From Miscanthus floridulus (taxonomy: Eukaryota > Streptophyta > Magnoliopsida > Poales > Poaceae), in the NCBI RefSeq assembly GCF_019320115.1, contig NC_089591.1:19570502-19634501 (forward strand): a stretch of 64,000 bases of DNA, in the 5' to 3' direction. The notes under the pieces were generated by a model, which worked only from the letters and a program-made list of their open reading frames with translations, searched no databases and was not told the origin of the DNA. Shown here piece by piece: positions 46,533 through 58,440 of this stretch (positions within the stretch are counted from its first letter, which is position 1; each line of letters opens with the position of its first letter). Position numbers and translations under genes: made by a program.

Positions 46533-49500
46533 TGTAACACCCCTAGTGTTAGGCATTGCATTTGACACATGCATTTCATGAGCACAAGCATCATCCAAGC
46601 ATTCATGAACATGAGCATATGAAATTTCATCTCATTCTTATACATTGTCATATGAAATGTTGATTTATATATGTGTTTATGCTTGCAATCATGTATGACC
46701 AATGTATGAAGTTGTTGTGAGGTCATGAAAACACCTTAGACACATCTAGGATGATCAATGGAACAATGTTTGTATTCATGACCTAGGCCAATTTTGCTTC
46801 TAAGTGTTGGTTTCATTTGAAATACCATTTTCATGATACTAGTTTGACTAAAGTTGAACAGGTAGCTTAGATTGTTTGCATGGCTATCTAACCTAAATAA
46901 AAGTTGTAGTACTTGACTAGTGTAACAACTTTTATTTTTGGGTCAAGGTCTAATTCAGTGCATAGCATGCTCAAAAATAGCACACAAGTATCAACAAAAT
47001 GTTGTTTTGAGACTTGCAAAATTTTGTGTGTTGAAACTGGTTTTCAATTTCAAAGTACCTCAATTTGGAGCAATGTAGTTTGTTAACCTAATAAGAATTA
47101 GATGATGGTACATCAAGTAAAGATTGGAGATCTCATGTAGCTCTACAATAGTGATTAAGGAAGATTTTGCCAATTCGCTATGGATTAGGAGTTATTGAGT
47201 CACTAAGTTGCACTGTCAGTCGGTTTCAGCGGTCTGAACCACGTGCACGTGCGCAGGCGTCATGGCCGAACCGGCCATAGGCCTGTGGCCACCATGTGGT
47301 GACAAGCATGCCTGATGTTGGCCCTACCATTTAGGCCTGAGCGCACAGTTAAGCACCACACACCCACCACTCCATCCACTCGCCCGCTCTCACTCCCTCT
47401 TGCTCGCTCTACCTCTCTGCAGCGCTGCACCGAGCACCACCACAGCACCGCCATAGCTCTGCCGCAACTGCTCTCCACTGATGTAGCCTTGCTAACTGAT
47501 TCATCTCAGCCACAGCTATTATGCCATCACCTCCACCTCCTTGAGCCACTAGCACCACCTACCGAACCTAGGTAGAGCGGCATTTTGCCTCACTACAGCC
47601 ACCGTCGTCATCGAAGTGCACCATCGTGCTCGTGGACTCATCGTGGCCCCACTGTTTGCCACACACCACATGCCTTCATTTTCCTTGGTCCAGCACCACG
47701 ATAGATTCTAGAAGCTTAGGCCTAGAGTTAGGGATGATGCCACCGCTTAACGATGCCGAGAACGAGTCGTTGCTCTGCCCGCGTCTACCATGGCCAGTTG
47801 TGGCACTCAACCTCGCCTGCTATCGATTTGATTCAGTCGTCTTCCTCCTTTCTCTCATGCCTTAGGTCGAGTAACCCTAGGCCTCACTAGTGGCATGATG
47901 GAGACCCACCTTTTGCCACCATTTAGCTAGAATAGCGTGAGCACTGCCGTGCTTCCGTGCACTGCCGCATGGCCATGCACGCGGCCGAGCTCACTGACAC
48001 CACCCCGAGCCCTCACCTACGCCGTGTAGCTCCGCTAGGTCACTAGGATGGAGTAGCCATCCTTGACTAAGTGTGCCATAGTCATAGATGGCTAGCGTAC
48101 TGCCGCTGACCTCCACCGTCCGCCATGGCCGCCGTCGAGCTTGCTCCGATGAGCCACCGAGCCAACTAAGCCTACCAAGTCAATGCGTGGGGGTAAGGAG
48201 AGTACAGTGGTGAAGACACTACCACCAAAGACCTCACTATCGATGACTTCTCGCCAATCAGTGTCATCCCTTATTTTGGTCTCAGCTGATGAGTGCGTCC
48301 CCGTTGACCGCGGGCCCTGGCTGTCAGTGTGTATGATATTTGATTTTCTGGATTTATTTCACAGATTTGAATGCATGTTTCAAAATTTCAAATCTCAAGC
48401 TAGGAGTGTCCAATTTTGGTCAACCAAATTTTGTTAGTTTCATATTGAAGTGTAGTATTTGATAAAAATATGAGATGCACTATTTATGGTATTTTTCTAG
48501 AAGAATAAAATGTAGCTAGATAAATACTTTTTAAATGGTTTCTATCTTGTTAAATGCATAACTTGAGATAGAAAGGTGATAAAATTGTGATTTCAATTTG
48601 CTAGTCTTGTGTTGACAAGCTCTAGCTAATAAAAATACTAAACTTACAGTGGTCATACTTTTAATATGGTCTTCATATTTAATCCTAATTAGTTGCTGGT
48701 TTCTAGTGAAATTAATTAGGGTAAAAATACGTAACATATGATGATGCAAATTTTTACATAGTATTCTTATGCGTGGAGGAATGTAAGAAAAATATAAAAT
48801 ATGTTGTTTGACACTTTTCACTATGCTAAACTATTTTTGCTAAAAGAAGCCTATGTAACTTATCATTTTTGTAGAGGTAGTTGTACTCATCCAAATTGCA
48901 TGAAATTTGTACAATAGACTATTGAGGTAATGTTTAGGCTACTATAATTTTATCAGAATTTATTAAGCACTAGAATTGTTTATCCTTTAAATCACCATAT
49001 TATTTAAGGAAATTAATAAATGGATATAAATAAGTTAGTTATGTTTAACCATGATGTTTTCTATGGTGATTGTGATGCCTATGATCTATTGATGTTATTA
49101 GTAAGGCTTAAAAGCAATTGGTTGTATGCAACTAGTTAATTATTGCTTTATAATTCAACTAGATGGTTTTATGTATAGTTTCGGTTGAGTTGATAATTTC
49201 ATGATGATAATGGTCTTTTCTGTAAAACTTGTTAATAACAAAGTTGTAGATAACTTACTGATATACCTTGTGTTAAATTTTCATAGTCATAGACCATTAT
49301 GGTTTAAGAAGTATGGCCAGTTAGAAGTCTGCTGTCTCGAATGCTCGCTCTCTAGATAGATCTTAAGGATTGATTTGTTCCACCTAGATAACTACTTAAT
49401 CACATTAAGATGATTACAAGAAAGTTGTAGGCAATTTCATAAGTTTTCCATAATGTCTACAACCATATTATTTTGATGTATATAACTCTAGTTATGGTCA

Positions 49501-51391
49501 AAACAAATAGCTGTTGTCTAATCGTCCCGAAAATGATTTACATAAGTGTTTGTTTAGTTATTAGAGAAGAGATAAGCACCTACTCAGTAAAAAAAAGCTA
49601 CAACTTGTTATTACTTGATGCAAAGTCATTGAAAACACTTATGAGGATGCATTCATTACATCATATCATATTATACATGTCATCATATATGCATTCATGA
49701 TATCTTAATTCATGCTCATGTATATAGGATCGTCCGAAGAAATAACTCTGTTGGAGTTCAACGAAGAAGAAGAGGAGGATCAGCAGGAGACGCCTCAGAC
49801 CATAGCTCTAGGATAAGAGGAGCAAACTCTCGAAGATCTCCCTAAGTGTCTGAATCACTGGCCAACCTCTTTCCTCAAAGGCAAGCCCCGGAGCATTCTA
49901 AGTCTCCCATGTTTTACAAAATATTACTTGAGTCCTTTATGTTTGATGCATTAGGTTATAAGAGTTCATTGGAAACACTTGATGCATAGAACTACCTTGT
50001 CCAGTTACATATACCTTTTACCCTATATAGGTCTAGGATCAAATATATGCTTAGCCATACTTAGACCGGTAAAAGTCAGGTGATTTCCTGTCACCTGCGA
50101 GATATAGGTGGATACCGAAGCATGGTTGGCTATATTTGCTATCAGTGGAAAAGAACCATGGGGTAATGTAAATGGAGGTTGGGCAGAGTCTATGTGTAGG
50201 TTGACTCATGTGATTCCATCTGTGCCGATTAAGGATCGTACCAGCTACTGGGCACTTCTGACAAGATTGAACACATGCCTATCACTTAGCTAGCCGGATA
50301 ACTCGTACTGACCGCAAAGCCTGAGTAGCTCAACTTCAGGCCAGGCCCCATTCTATTAGAGTGTGCACTCTAGGATGGTAGTAAGGATGTGTGGGGAGCT
50401 AGACAGTGAGCCTAAGGGCCAGGTCGGGCCTGAACGTCCTGGCAGCTAGTTGTCCCTAATTAGTGCAACGCTAGGCGAACCCACAAAATGTGGACCTGAG
50501 TTATACCAAAGGTGACCTAAGGTGATCAGTTGATCTAGTCTACCTGATTTGTGTTAGGAATAAATTCCTAGCTGGTTGAAATCGATTCGAATCAGTCGTC
50601 TCTCCTGGATAGTGAGAAACTTCACTAGTGCCAACATCGTAGTAACTGTGATATGGAACATGATGGTTCAGATGAACATGGAATTACTACACCGGCTATG
50701 GTTACTATTGTATGCTACTAAATGATATACTACATGTTTGGCATAGGTTAGTTGCTAATCTAGAGATGAATAGCTATAATTAACTTGATGAACGAATTAT
50801 AATTGTACAACTAAGTTAGTCGCTTTTTATTCAAAATGTTGTCAAGCTACCCCCACTTATAAAGTCTTGCATAATCCTTGGAGTCACTTTGTTTTTGGTT
50901 TATGATGGGTAAGTCTAGCTAAGTAGCTTCTTGTACTCAGGGTTTTATTTCCATTGTTGCAGATGGTACAGTTTATCATGGCTATTGTAAGAACTGCTTT
51001 TGTCCCACCGTGGGAGCCCTGGGCAGGCATCTCTTATTAATCCTTCTTATATGCTTTTGTGGGAGTATGATCATGAGCTGGCACTATGTATTTGAACTAT
51101 GATGGCAGATGTTAGTTTCAAACTTTAATTTATTTCCGCTACTATTTACTAAACTTGGTTTGTCATAACCTTAATTTGTACTCTGATGAATGAACTGTAT
51201 TTGTGAACCTTATGTAACATATGACATGTATGTTGAATCATGTATGATCTTGGTTGTATGTTGATGGTTAATCGAGACCCATCATGGTACTCAATGGACT
51301 ACCAGGTTTATATGGGCTCAAGTATGACAGTGCGACCGCTTACGGGCTGCCATTGTACTTGTGCTCTTATAAATTGGTTGGTTCTACTACA
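46533..51391 (+). repeat. 5' LTR of element F
   Basis: 4859 bp, TGTAACACCCCTAGTG...GTTCTACTACA. Parts: AT-rich start, GC-rich block (47220-48340), AT-rich middle (48340-49720), and a small acidic-coding-like run near 49740-49860. Positions 46533-46710 and 50375-51391 are matched by the 3' LTR; the 3664 bp between are not. No gene supported inside. Confidence 0.85.
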
Positions 51392-51393
51392 GC

Positions 51394-51408
51394 TAGCATC
51401 AGAGCAAG
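51394..51408 (+). other. Primer binding site of element F
   Basis: TAGCATCAGAGCAAG, two bases after the LTR end. The second copy at 56654 reads TGGCATCAGAGCAAG. Compared with the initiator tRNA-Met site TGGTATCAGAGC, both have C at position 4, and this copy also has G to A at position 2. Confidence 0.65.
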
Positions 51409-52243
51409 ATTCAACATTAATTGTCACATGTGTATTTAAAACAAAGGTCTTTGTTTTCCAAAACTAGTTTTTAGCAACTTATAGCTATATATATAGGTGT
51501 TTTAAAACCTAGAAGAGTGCTAGTGATCACTTCCTTTATGCCCAGTTAAGTACTTTAGGTGGCTAATTAAGTACTAACTTGGGGTTTTTTATTTTCGTTG
51601 TCCATACGGCGTGCTATTCTATGGATGCCATTCACTTGAGTGGTAATATATGAATCAAATGACTCTATGGCCAAGGTAAGACGCCAATCATCATCACAGT
51701 GGCATGACCACAAGATGCGAGCGTGCAGTCTATGGGGAGAGTTAGCTTTGATACTAAAGTATATATATGTCTCATATATATGCGGAGGTATTTAATTGTG
51801 GGTTAGCTTTGATATGACTGTGTATGCATAATTATATGTATATACAGGACGTATTTACTTTCAGGTAGCTTTGATACGAAAGTATATATATATATATATA
51901 TATGGAACTATTTAGCTTGCAACCTAGAGCCCAGATTTACATTCTGCATATATACTTGTGGGGTTGGGCTGAATTGAAGTTCTTGTGTAGGTACACTAAC
52001 AGCGAAACTTGTAGCCCGACTAGTTACGCTACATATGAGAGAACATATGTATGCCACCGTGTATGCCGTTAGAAGTTTTAATTTTTCTTAAGTTTGTGAG
52101 GACGTACGGAACATGCATGTATCATGATAAATCATTATTTCATACTTGCCTTGTTCCTCCCCTTATAAATCTCTTACTCGGTTATGTGACTCCTATCCAT
52201 TATGACTTTGTCTCACGAGAGTTGCACCATGTTGTTGGTATAG
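51409..52243 (+). other. Leader of element F
   Basis: 835 bp, AT-rich, with TATATA runs at 51488-51500, 51760-51780 and 51883-51903. Repeated near-identically at 56669-57507. No gene. Confidence 0.6.
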
Positions 52244-52855
52244 ATGGCAGCACCGGCTGGAAGTGAGAATTTCCTGTTGATGTTTGGTACTCCTGCCCTA
52301 CTTTGGAGAGTCTTGCATTATGCGGGGTATTACGAACCACCCCTTTATTTCTGGAATGAAGTATACCTGGAGGGACAACCATGGTATGAAGTACAGCCGA
52401 CCATACCAGCTCATAACCGAGCACCCTTTTGGCAGGAATGGAGGGCAGAATCTAAAGGAAGAATTCCTTGGGAAGCTGCCCAAGTAGTGGCTTTTAAGGT
52501 GCTGAGTCAGATTTGTCAGCAGCACAGGGATGAACTTACCGGCAGTGTCACTGGTATTTTTCCTCGGATGGATCCATCCACAACAGTATGGGCATAGCGC
52601 AATAGCAATGCGTTGATCCAAGACCAAGATGAGCGGCCAAACAGTTCTAGTCCCGCTATGAGTGCAATGTTTGCAGGGATGAAGATGTTCTATACTTGCA
52701 TGGATAAGCTCATGAGAGCCAAAGCTACACAACATAAGCTAAAGAAGCGTGTGCGTAAGCACAAAAACATAGCAAGTGAGGCTCGATGGGAAATTGATCA
52801 AGCTTATGTAGCTTTGGGAAATCTCCACACCCAAATGGAGCAAGTTGATCAGTAG
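52244..52855 (+). pseudogene. Accessory (pre-gag) ORF of element F
   Basis: Starts MAAPAGSENFLLMFGTPALL; one in-frame TAG at about 52597 separates 52244-52597 from the in-frame continuation 52613-52855. The first half is rich in Trp, Tyr and Pro (FWNEVYLEGQPWYEVQ); the second half is a basic coiled coil (HKLKKRVRKHKNIASEARWE). It ends in a TAG at 52853. No known domain. It takes the same slot as the accessory ORFs of A and D. The 5' 400 bp occurs again at 57508-57910. Confidence 0.6.
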
Positions 52856-53364
52856 AGAGCTGCAAGTTTCGACCGCTAGCACCCAAGTTTAGGAATCCTC
52901 TACCAAAAGCCTAGGCCAACCAACCTTAGAAGGTGTTTCGTAAGGCGTTCACCATTGCCCCACCCAAGGGAAACGGAGGGCAAGGAAGCTTAGCAGGACC
53001 CAGGAGCAATCAGCCATGCTTCAACTATAATTAGTTGGGTCATTGGGCCAAGGAATGCCCCCATCCTAAGAAGAATAGCAATCAAAACCAGAGCAATCAG
53101 GGACAGGCAAATCCTAAAGCACATCCTTGATACATGCATTACACCACTGTTGAAGAAGTTCCTATAGAAGAGGTTGTCACAGCTGGTATGTTTCTTGTTA
53201 AGAAACATCCCGCCATTATTTTATTTGATTCTGAAGCTTCTCATTCATTTATGAGCCAAGCATTTGCATCTAAGTATGATTAGAAAGTAATTGAGGTAAA
53301 CAAGGGTGGTTATAATATAAGTTTGGCTGGGGCTACTATCTCTACAAACCAAATAGTCTGAGAT
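52856..53364 (+). pseudogene. gag-pro: Gag remnant (zinc knuckle) and protease start of element F
   Basis: Only about 100 bp separate the accessory ORF from the zinc knuckle (CFNYN then LGHWAKECP, about 53008-53055), so the capsid domain of roughly 200-250 codons is missing. The frame continues, with TGA and TAG stops, into the aspartic protease: IILFDSEASHSFMSQAF at about 53215-53265. The usual active site is DSGAS; here Gly is Glu, which should inactivate it. Confidence 0.7.
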
Positions 53365-54489
53365 ATGCTCATCTCTATACAAGAGAGGGAGTACACGATG
53401 GATCTAATAGTATTGCCTAGATTAGCCATAGATGTGATCTTAGGCATGAGTTGGACGAGTGACCATGGTGTTCTCATTGACACATCCACTCGAACAATTA
53501 TGTTAAGAGAACCAAAGGGAGGTAATGCTTTTCTAGTACCACTTCCCCAAAGTTTTGATCTCCAAAACTTATCTTGTGCTATTGAAGCCACTACCCTTTG
53601 TGATATTCTAGTGGTTTGTGAGTTTCTTGATGTATTTCTAGATGAGTTGTTAGGTTTACCACCTGATAGGGATGTGGAATTTAAGATTGAGTTAGTGCTA
53701 GGTACGGCACCTATTTCAAGAAGACCCTATAGGATTCCACCAAATGAGTTAGTTGAACTTAAAATTCAGTTACAAGAACTATTGGACAAAGGTCTCATTC
53801 AACATAGTTTGTCTCCATGGGGATGTCTAGCTTTGTTTGTAAAGAAGAATGACAAGTCTTTGAGAATGTGTGTGGATTATAGGCAACTTAATGTTGTGAC
53901 CATTAAGAACAAGTATCCTTTGCCTCGTATCAATATCTTGTTCGATCAGTTGGCAAAAGCAAAGGTATTCTCCAAGATTGACTTAAGGTCAGGCTATTAT
54001 CAGATTAAGATTAGGCCAGAGGATATACCTAAAACAACTTTCTCCACTAGGTACGGCTTGTATGAGTATTTGGTCATGTCTTTTGGACTGATGAATGCTC
54101 CTGCCTACTTCATGTACTTGATGAATTCGGTATTCATGCCCAAGCTCGATAAGTTCATGGTTGTGTTTATCGATGGTATCTTGATTTACTCAGAGAATGA
54201 GGTAGACCATGTAGAGCATCTGAGAACTGTTTTGTCCATATTGAGGGAACATAAGTTGTATGCCAAATTTAGCAAGTGTGAATTCTGGTTGAGCAAAGTA
54301 CCTTTCTTGGGTCACATATTATCTAAAGATGGAATTTCTGTAGACCCATCTAAAGTACAAGAGGTCATGGATTGGAAGGCCCCAACTTCGGTTCATAAAG
54401 TTCAGAGTTTTCTAGGGTTAGAAGGTTACTATCGTTGTTTTATTCCTGATTTCTCCAAGATAGCTAAGCCCATGACTAGACTACTTTAG
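53365..54489 (+). pseudogene. pol: Protease end and reverse transcriptase of element F
   Basis: A 374-codon open frame, the longest in the window. Protease C-terminal part ([19 protein letters not shown], about residues 12-30), then [13 protein letters not shown] (about 165-175), [34 protein letters not shown], and the catalytic box [13 protein letters not shown] at about 270-282. The second Asp of F-I-D-D is Gly here, so polymerase activity should be lost. Then [11 protein letters not shown] and GYYRCFI. It is closed by a TAG at 54487 in the connection domain. Confidence 0.85.
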
Positions 54490-55068
54490 AAGGATGAAAA
54501 GTTCAGTTGGACACTAGAGTGTGAAGCAGCTTTTCACACCCTAAGGACCATGTTAACTATAGCTCCTATTCTAGTACAACCCGAGATTGAAAAGCCTTTT
54601 GATGTGTTCTATGATGCATCGGGTATAGGTTTGGGGTGTGTGCTCATGCAAGAAGGTCGAGTTATTGCCTATGCTTCTTGGCAGTTGAGGAAGCTTGAAG
54701 TCAAATACCCTAGGCATGATTTAGAGCTTGTAGTAGTTATTCATGCATTGAAGATATGGAGACATTATTTGTTGGGAAACGTATGTCATATATATATACT
54801 GACCACAAAAGTATCAAATATATCTTCACTCAACCTGAGCTAAACATGAGACAGCGAGGATGGTTAGAGCTAATCAAGGACTACAATTTTGAAGTGCACT
54901 ACCATCTGGGAAAGGCCAATGTTGTAGCAGATGCACTTAGCCAGAAATCTCATTACAACACTTTGGAAGCCTTGTTGGAAGATGGATTTAATTTGTTACA
55001 TCATGTTGTGTTGCACAATATCACTGCTAGTTGCTTACTTGAGAGCAAAATCATAGAACTATAGAAGA
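54490..55068 (+). pseudogene. pol: RNase H of element F
   Basis: Frame 54550-54843 reads [20 protein letters not shown] (first Asp) and [36 protein letters not shown]; then a frameshift at about 54780 and continuation 54756-55064 with [11 protein letters not shown] and [14 protein letters not shown]. The normal YASRQL is YASWQL. A stop separates it from integrase. Confidence 0.8.
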
Positions 55069-56247
55069 TAGATGTAGCTATATTTCACATCAAGAGAAAG
55101 ATGAAAGAACAAGATACCAAGCATTTCAAGTTAGATGAAAGAGGTGTGCTATGGTTTGAGGACTGACTTGTGGTACCGAAAGACCATGAGCTTAGAAATC
55201 AAATTTTAGATGAAGCTCATTCATCCAACTTGTCTATCCATCTGGGTAGTAGCAAAATGTATCAAGATTTGAAAATCCATTTTTGGTGGACCAAAATGAA
55301 GAAAGAGTTCGCCACCTATGTCGCTAAGTGTGATAATTGTAATAGAGTAAAGGCCGTTCATTTGAAATCTACTGGATTACTTCAGCCTTTTCCTATTCTA
55401 GGCTAGAAATGGGAGGAAATAAGTATGGCTTTTATTATAGGCCTTCCGATGACTCAACAAGATCATGATTCCATATGGATCATTGTAGATCACCTCACCA
55501 AGTCAGCACATTTTGTACCAGTTAACACAACATATCTAGCCGGGAAGTATGCCGAACTGTATGTTTCTCAAATCGTAAGACTACATGGAGTACCAAGGAC
55601 CATAGTCTCAGATCAGGGACCATAGTTTATAGCTCATTTCTAGGAAAACTTGCACCAAGCTTTGGGAACTAAACTAATCAAAAGTTTAGCATATCATCCA
55701 CAAACTTCTTGACAGATCGAGCAAGTAAACCAGATCTTAGAAGATATGTTGAGAGCTTGTGTTATATCTTCCAAGGGTTCATGGGAGAAATGGCTACCTT
55801 TAGCCGAGTTCTCCTACAACAACAGTTATCAAGCGAGCATCAAGATGGCTCCTTTTGAAGCCTTGTATGGTCAGAAATGTAGAACTCCTTTGAATTGGAC
55901 TGAGCCCGGCGAAAGAAGATACTTTGGCATTGACTTTGTCACCGAAGCTGAAGAGCAGGTATGCATTATTCAATAGCGTATGAAAGTAGCTTAGTCAAGG
56001 CAAAAGACTTATGCTGATAAAGAAGAAAACCACTAAATTTTAAGGTGGGAGATTATGTATATTTAAAAGTGTCACCTATGAAGGAAGTGCAGAGATTTGA
56101 AGTAAAAAGAAAGCATGCGCCTAGATATGTAGGGCCATACAAGATTATTGAACGAAAAGGAAATGTCACTTACAAGTTATAACTTCCTCCGGAATTGAGT
56201 GCGATATTCGATGTCTTCCATGTTTCTCAGTTGAAAAGATGTCTTCG
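55069..56247 (+). pseudogene. pol: Integrase of element F, first copy
   Basis: HHCC finger (SSNLSIHLGSSKMYQDL and CDNCNRVK), then core with IIVDHLTKSAHFVPV (first Asp), IVSDQGP (second Asp) and, after stops, QVNQILEDMLRAC with its Glu just before. Frame 55746-55976 holds LAEFSYNNSYQASIKMAP and YGQKCRTPLNW. The C-terminal GPY region (YVGPYKII at about 56120-56150) is frame-shifted and breaks off at 56247 within the QLKRCLR segment. Confidence 0.8.
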
Positions 56248-56290
56248 GACTAGCACTATGTATTTGAACCCTTGGAAGATATAACACAAG
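56248..56290 (+). other. Filler DNA at a rearrangement junction in F
   Basis: 43 bases that belong to neither flank. The first half ('actagcactatgtatttgaa') is an exact copy of sequence about 90 bp downstream (56338-56357). Templated filler of this kind is a mark of plant end-joining repair. Confidence 0.75.
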
Positions 56291-57910
56291 CTCTTATTAA
56301 TCCTTCTTATATGCATTTGTGGGAGTATGATCACAAACTAGCACTATGTATTTGAACTATGATGATAGATGTTAGTTTCAAACTTTAATTTGTTTCTACT
56401 ACTATTTACTAAACTTGGTTTGTAATAACCTTAATTTGTACTCTGATGAATGAACTGTATTTGTGAACCTTATGTAACATATGACATGTATGTTGAATCA
56501 TGTATGATCTTGGTTGTATGTTGATGGTTAATCGAGACCCATCATGGTACTCAACGGACTACCGGGTTTATATGGACTCAAGTATGACAGTTCGACCGCT
56601 TGCGGGCTACCATTGTACTTATGCTCTTATAAATTGGTTGGTTCTACTACAGCTGGCATCAGAGCAAGATTCAACATTAATTGCCACATGTGTATTTAAA
56701 ACAAAGGTTTTTGTTTTCCAAAACCAGTTTTTAGCAACTTATAGCTATATATATATGTGTTTTAAAACCTAGAAGAGTGCCAGTGATCACTTCCTTTATG
56801 CCCAGTTAAGTACTTTAGGTGGCTAATTAAGTACTAACTTGGGGGTTTTTATTTTCATCGTCCATACGGTGTGTTATTCTATGGATGTCATTCGCTTGAG
56901 TGGTAATGTATGGATCAAATGACTCTATGGCCAAGGTAAGATGCCAATCATCATCACAGTGGCATGACCACAAGATGCGAGCGTGCAGTCTATGGGGAGA
57001 GTTAGCTTTGATACTAAAGTATATATATGTCTCATATATATGCGGAGGTATTTAATTGTGGGTTAGCTTTGATACGATTGTGTATGCATAATTATATGTA
57101 TATGTAGGATGTATTTACTTTCAGGTAGCTTTGATACGAAAGTATATATATGGGTGTATATATATATGGAATTATTTAGCTTGCAACCTAGAGCCCAGAT
57201 TTACATTCTGCATATATACTTGTGGGGTTGGGCTGAAATGAAGTTCTTGTGCAGGTACACTAACAGCAAAACGTGTAGCCTGACTAGTTACGCTATATAT
57301 TAGAGAACGTATGTATGCCACCGTGTATGCTGTTAGAAGTTTTAATTTTTCCTAAGTTTGTGAGGACGTACGGAACATGCATGCATCATGATAAATCATT
57401 ATTTCATACTTGCCTTATTTCTCCCCTTATAAATCTCTTACTCGGTTATGTGACTCCTATCCATTATGACTTTGTCTCACGAGAGTTGCACCATGTTGTT
57501 GGTATAGATGGCAGCACCGGCTGGAAGTGAGAATTTCCTATTGATGTTTGGTACTCCTGCCCTACCTTGGAGAGTCTTGCATTATGCGGGGTATTACGAA
57601 CCACCCCTCTATTTCTGGAATGATGTATACCTGGAGGGACAACCATGGTATGAAGTACAGCTGACCAGACCAGCTATAACCAAGCACCCATCTGGCAGGA
57701 ATGGAGGGCAAACTCCTTGGGAAGCTGCCCAAGTAGTGGCTTTTGAGGTGTTGAGTCAGATTTGTCAGCAGCACGGGGATGAGCTTACTAGTAGTGTCAC
57801 TGGTATTTTTCCTCGGGTGGATCTGTCCACAATAGTATGGGCACAGCGCAATAGCAATGCGTTGATCTGAGACCGAGATGAGCGGGCAGATAGTTCTAGC
57901 CCTACTATGA
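56291..57910 (+). repeat. Internal duplication of F, copy 2 (LTR end, leader, ORF start)
   Basis: LTR 3' end (56291-56651), primer site TGGCATCAGAGCAAG (56654-56668), leader, and accessory ORF start (57508 on, MAAPAGSENFLLMFGTPALP). Compared with copy 1 the ORF has an internal 30-odd-bp deletion near 57705 and small indels. It ends at the ATGA junction at 57910. Confidence 0.9.
57508..57910 (+). pseudogene. Second, truncated accessory ORF of element F
   Basis: First 120 codons of the accessory ORF, in frame at the place where copy 1 has its TAG (here CAG, Gln), then a TGA at 57868. Because the copies differ at that stop, the TAG in copy 1 arose after duplication or in one of two parental elements. 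It is fused after 57910 to integrase sequence. Confidence 0.7.
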
Positions 57911-58400
57911 AAGCAGCTCAGTCAAGACAAAAGAGTTATGCTAATAAAGAAGAAGACCACTAAATTTTAAGGTGGGAGATTATGTATATTTAAAAGTGTT
58001 ACCTATGAAGGAAGTGCAGAGATTTGGAGTAAAAAGAAAGCTTGCGCCTAGATATGTAGGGCCATACAAGATTATTGAATGGAAAGGAAATGTCGCTTAC
58101 AAGTTACAACTTCCTCCAGAATTGAGTGTGATATTCGATGTCTTCCATGTTTCTCAGTTGAAAAGATGTCTTCGTATACTTGAGGAAGCCATTGCACCCA
58201 CCAACATTAAGCTCCAATCGGATTTGACGTATGAAGAGAAACCAATCTAAGTGTTTGAAGAGATGGAAAGAGTAACATGGAGCAAGGTCATTAAGTTCTA
58301 CAAAGTGGTGTGGAATAACCACAGTGAACAAGATGCTACGTGGTAATGGGAGGATTATTTATGTGAGGTCTATCTCACCTTTTATGAGGAATGGTAGGTC
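57907..58400 (+). pseudogene. pol: Integrase C-terminus (second copy) and chromodomain of F
   Basis: Open frame 57972-58250 reads GDYVYLKVLPMKEVQRFGVK, LAPRYVGPYKIIEWKGNVAY and VFHVSQLKRCLRILEEA; after one TAA it continues VFEEMERVTWSKVIKFYKVV, WNNHSEQDATW, then TAA and WEDYLCEVY. The aromatic and WNNHSEQDATW parts are the chromovirus chromodomain-like tail that follows integrase and guides target choice. Its first 268 bp duplicate 55979-56247. Confidence 0.75.
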
Positions 58401-58427
58401 TTTCAAATCTCAAGATGAGATTCCTAT

Positions 58428-58440
58428 AAGGGGGAGGGGC
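58428..58440 (+). other. Polypurine tract of element F
   Basis: AAGGGGGAGGGGC directly before the 3' LTR start TGTAACACCC. Confidence 0.85.

Larger units (their letters stand above)
51031..52661 (+). repeat. Internal duplication of F, copy 1
   Basis: From 'ctcttattaatccttcttat' in the LTR end through primer site and leader into the accessory ORF. It matches 56291-57910 over its length. Confidence 0.9.

Noticed and set aside
47315..48437. Plus-strand frames in the GC-rich block of F's 5' LTR as a captured gene
   Set aside because: Frames are short, biased in composition, and the block has no domain or intron signals that hold together.
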